DNA from: an uncultured Odoribacter sp.
GTDB lineage: Bacteria > Bacteroidota > Bacteroidia > Bacteroidales > Marinifilaceae
Direction of reading: 5' to 3'
NCBI GenBank assembly: GCA_910578105.1
Contig: CAJTPD010000001.1
Coordinates: forward strand, 248,001-312,000
DNA: 64,000 bases
Shown here: positions 61,416 to 64,000 of the stretch, piece after piece
Layout of the letters: each line of letters opens with the position of its first letter
Position numbering within the stretch: position 1 is the stretch's first letter
Made by a program: the position numbers and the translations under genes
The notes under the pieces: generated by a model
Seen by the model: the letters and a program-made list of their open reading frames with translations, nothing else
The model's database searches: none
Told to the model about the DNA's origin: nothing

Positions 61416-62788
61416 CTATGGATTTTTTAGCTGCGTGGTAAAGAGTTGTTGATTCCGGAAATAATCAATATCTAATTTTTTAAAACCTTTGTATTTTTTG
61501 ATTAGGTTCAGTAAATCGTCTACAGACGTCAGAGTATGTTTATTGAGTTTATAGATGACGTCTCCGGCGGTTATTCCTGTTTTATAGAGCGGACTATGTT
61601 CTGGTACTTCCAGGACAATTATTCCTTTTTCGTCGGGTAGTCCAAAAGCCGAACGGTCCCCGGCACCTTGAACGGCACGGATTTTCGAATTGAGCCAGTT
61701 GTATTCTTTTTGTTGCAGGGAGGAAGTGTTGCAGTTTAAATCCGGAATTTCCGGTTGGCTGGCTATTGCTTTCAGATGGGGACTGTATACACCGAATCTG
61801 TCCTGAGGAAAGTTAATAAAACCAATATTAAATACAGAGCATTCGGGCATTATGGTAAAATCACCCTTGGCGGCATTTTTGAAAATCGGTTTACCGGCAA
61901 TGCTGTGTTTGTCTGTTTGATACCCCTGCATTGTCTTGAGAATATCTGCATTCGGAAAGAAATTGTAATCAATCTGTTTTCCCCAGTTTTTTATTTGTAT
62001 GGGCTTGTAGGGTTGTAAAAACAGATTGCGCTGTATGATGTCGCCGCTATTGTTAAACCATACGTGAGGGTGCAGGGAGTTGTTGATAACAATATTATTT
62101 TCTACGGTCCGGTGAAAACCTTCCCGTAGTTTGATTCCTCCGTGCAGACAAACGTTGTTGTATATGTGATAGTTGGAACTGCCATCGTCCAGGTTGATGT
62201 CCCAACCATGGTCGCAACGGAAGCGATTGTTTCTGATAACGGTGGTATAACGTGCATCCAAAAAGATGAGTTCAGGATGCTCGGCAACTCGTTTGCACAT
62301 TTCTTTGTATGAAGGATGCCAGAATCTGTCCCGTCCCCAGGAATTAAAAGTCCCGTGGTCTCCGGTTTCAAGTACAGTGTGAAAAGCATCGTTGTATTCC
62401 AGAAGATGTCCGCCGAAAGCTCCATCGCCGATGTTTATGGCAGCGCGTGGTGTATTGTAGATGGTGTTGTGTCGTACATTTATTTCGGAGGCAATTTGAA
62501 TTTGGATACCAGCTACTTGTTTTTCGACTTGTCCGATGTTGTGAATAAGATTGTCTTCGGCTGAACATTGACGGGGATAGAGGTTATTCCGGGGACCCGG
62601 TGTTAGGTCGATCTGTTCGAAAAGTAATGATTTCCCGTAGTTTGACAATCCTGAGCGAACAGCAGAAGTATCGCCGACGAAACATATCGCGCTGGCACCA
62701 ATGTCGTGGATGTGATTGTATAATGGTATGTTGTCCCAGGACATAACTACTGAAAACCAGTAGTAAACCAGTAAATATTTTTTTTCAT
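61416..62788 (-). pseudogene. Right-handed beta-helix/PDZ protein, 5' part lost
   Basis: An open frame of 442 codons (61416-62744) encodes the middle and end of a parallel beta-helix protein (H-I-H-D-I-G-A-S-A-I, L-I-H-N-I-G, N-N-R-F-R-C-D-H) with a C-terminal PDZ-like domain (G-I-T-A-G-D-V-I-Y-K-L). Intact relatives are about 200 residues longer at the front and secreted. Upstream, ATG at 62788 starts M-K-K-N-I-Y-W-F but stops after 13 codons. If the A8 tract after it had seven A, the frame would give M-K-K-I-F-T-G-L-L-L-V-F with V-L-G-Q, a fine signal peptide, though still not in frame with the beta-helix. So both a frameshift and a deletion seem to have happened. The open frame may still be translated without export. 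Confidence 0.7.
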
Positions 62789-62844
62789 GTTAATAAATTT
62801 AGATTGGTAGCCCGAAATTAAACGGATAGTTTTAATAATACAAA

Positions 62845-62874
62845 TTTATTATCCCGATAAATATTGTATCTTTG
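62845..62874 (+). promoter_or_regulatory. Promoter of the DHH phosphoesterase gene
   Basis: TATCTTTG (62867-62874) matches TAnnTTTG; TTTA (62845-62848) lies 18 bases before it. The ATG at 62901 is 26 bases downstream. Confidence 0.6.
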
Positions 62875-62900
62875 TATATCTGTTGAAGAATATATTAATT

Positions 62901-63932
62901 ATGGAAGAGTTTGAGAAGACAGTAGAGCAGTTGAAAATCCGTCTGAGTGATGACAGTGTAAAAACGGTTATTATACCTCATATTTCTCCTGACGGAGATG
63001 CTGTCGGTTCTTGTTCTGCTTTGTCAGAGACTTTGTGCCGGTGTGGAATAGAGTGTCGTATTCTGACCTGTGATTATATTCCGGAATACCTGCGTTTTTT
63101 GAAACATATTCCGGATGCTATATCTTATCAGGACAGACCGGAAGTGTGTAAACGTCTAATAGCCGAAGCGGATATTATTTTTATGCTGGACCATAATACC
63201 GTGAAGCGGGAAGGGGATTTGGAGGCTTGGGTGAGTGCTTCTCCGGCAGACCGGGTAATCATTGACCATCATCCTGCTCCGGATAAACAGCAATTGGTTA
63301 TTTCTGATATCCGGGTTTCATCAACCTGTGAATTGCTCTATGCAGTGATTGTCCGTATCTGGGGGAAAGAGATGTTCACTCCGGATATTGCGAATGCTTT
63401 GTATACAGGTATCAATACGGATACCGGAGGATTAAACCATAATTCCTCCCGTCCTGAAACTTACCGGATTATTGCGGATTTATTGGAGCTGGGGTTGGAT
63501 AAAGCTTATATTCATGAGCGTATTTATCAAATGAATAATCTTTCCCGGTTGAGATTAATAGGGAATACTTTGTTGAATAAATTGCAGGTCAGCGAACATT
63601 ATCCGGTTGCCGTTATGTCTATCACTGCGGAAGAATTGGAAAAATACAATTACAAAGACGGAGATTTGGAAGGATTGGTAAATATACCCTTATCCGTTCA
63701 CCGTGTGTGTGTGTCTGTCCAGATTACGGAGCGGAAAGAAAAAGTGAAATTATCTTTCAGGTCGAAAGGGAATATTCCTGTGAATGAATGGGCAAAAAAG
63801 TGGTTTAATGGTGGCGGGCATTTAAATGCGGCAGGAGGGCAGATGGAGCATCCGATGGATAGTGTGGTAAAAAGGCTATGGGAGACTGCTCCTTTATTTT
63901 TTGAGGGACTGAAAAAAACGGAAAGTTTATAA
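62901..63932 (+). CDS. DHH/DHHA1 phosphoesterase (NrnA-like oligoribonuclease/pAp phosphatase)
   Basis: 343 residues from ATG 62901; TTG 62883 would add six. DHH domain: H-I-S-P-D-G-D-A-V-G-S, M-L-D-H-N-T, I-D-H-H-P and G-I-N-T-D-T-G-G; DHHA1 domain at about 230-340 with G-G-G-H-L-N-A-A-G-G. It should break short RNA (nanoRNA) and possibly 3'-phosphoadenosine 5'-phosphate, or cyclic dinucleotide products. Those activities are known for NrnA relatives and are not shown here. Driven by its own promoter. Confidence 0.9.
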   Translation: MEEFEKTVEQLKIRLSDDSVKTVIIPHISPDGDAVGSCSALSETLCRCGIECRILTCDYIPEYLRFLKHIPDAISYQDRPEVCKRLIAEADIIFMLDHNTVKREGDLEAWVSASPADRVIIDHHPAPDKQQLVISDIRVSSTCELLYAVIVRIWGKEMFTPDIANALYTGINTDTGGLNHNSSRPETYRIIADLLELGLDKAYIHERIYQMNNLSRLRLIGNTLLNKLQVSEHYPVAVMSITAEELEKYNYKDGDLEGLVNIPLSVHRVCVSVQITERKEKVKLSFRSKGNIPVNEWAKKWFNGGGHLNAAGGQMEHPMDSVVKRLWETAPLFFEGLKKTESL

Positions 63933-63956
63933 AATTATTATATAAAATACTGTTGT

Positions 63957-64000
63957 ATGCCTTTTTTCAGATTTCATTTTGTAGAAGAATCCCGTTTGGC
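63957..64000 (+). CDS. Start of a further gene, cut by the window end
   Basis: ATG 63957 opens a frame to the edge (M-P-F-F-R-F-H-F-V-E-E-S-R-L). Too short to identify. It begins 24 bases after the DHH gene stop. Confidence 0.35.
   Translation, partial: MPFFRFHFVEESRL

Noticed and set aside
1..64000. CRISPR arrays, tRNA or rRNA genes, IS elements with transposase
   Set aside because: No regularly spaced repeats, cloverleaf-like tracts or transposase frames noticed by eye; a dedicated tRNA scan was not possible here.

Overview
The window is chromosomal DNA from a member of the Bacteroidales, perhaps an Odoribacter-like genus, though the sequence alone cannot fix the genus. The reasons are the -7 box TAnnTTTG in front of several genes, few Shine-Dalgarno sequences, a UpxY-type antiterminator, a fused fucokinase/GDP-fucose pyrophosphorylase (Fkp), a queuine-type tRNA transglycosylase without the usual zinc cysteines, and many SusD-era style secreted or lipidated proteins. 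I see no rRNA, tRNA, CRISPR array, intact insertion sequence or prophage.

Layout. (1) 1-20 kb is core metabolism and peptide use: the end of a VWA protein, an OPT peptide transporter followed by peptidase T, a TPR protein, an AddB-like nuclease, a nitroreductase, a fumarylacetoacetase-like protein, a GH29 fucosidase, CutC, a transglutaminase-like lipoprotein, an acyl-CoA ligase, and a PepD plus DPP-IV pair. (2) 20.1-23.7 kb is a housekeeping run: tgt, an LptF/LptG-type permease and a pseudouridine synthase. (3) 23.7-52.7 kb is one large surface polysaccharide locus. It opens with upxY, an SLBB export protein and two Wzz-type proteins. A winged-helix regulator, an AT-rich flippase and polymerase, and a glycosyltransferase follow. 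Next comes a phosphonate cassette (PEP mutase, phosphonopyruvate decarboxylase, phosphonoacetaldehyde reductase, LicD). More glycosyltransferases, a deacetylase, a sugar epimerase/reductase, a small phosphoglycosyl transferase, a CapD-like dehydratase and fkp come after it. A second promoter then starts a WecA-like transferase and rfbA-rfbC-rfbD-rfbB. (4) 52.7-64 kb returns to housekeeping: an ABC-F protein, a lipoprotein that looks like a divergent C25/clan CD peptidase, htpG, nfo, a YfcE-like phosphoesterase, a C-terminal processing protease, a decayed beta-helix protein and a DHH phosphoesterase.

How the genes fit together. The central locus can supply dTDP-rhamnose (rfb), GDP-fucose (fkp) and probably a UDP-6-deoxy-HexNAc (4,6-dehydratase plus reductase). 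It can start chains on undecaprenyl phosphate, flip, polymerise, set length and export. The most interesting part is at 33.7-38.0 kb: four tightly packed genes that should make 2-hydroxyethylphosphonate (HEP) rather than aminoethylphosphonate. The nucleotidyltransferase domain fused to the PEP mutase could activate it to a CMP ester, and LicD could place it on the polysaccharide. That reading is inferred from gene order and motifs and is not proven here.
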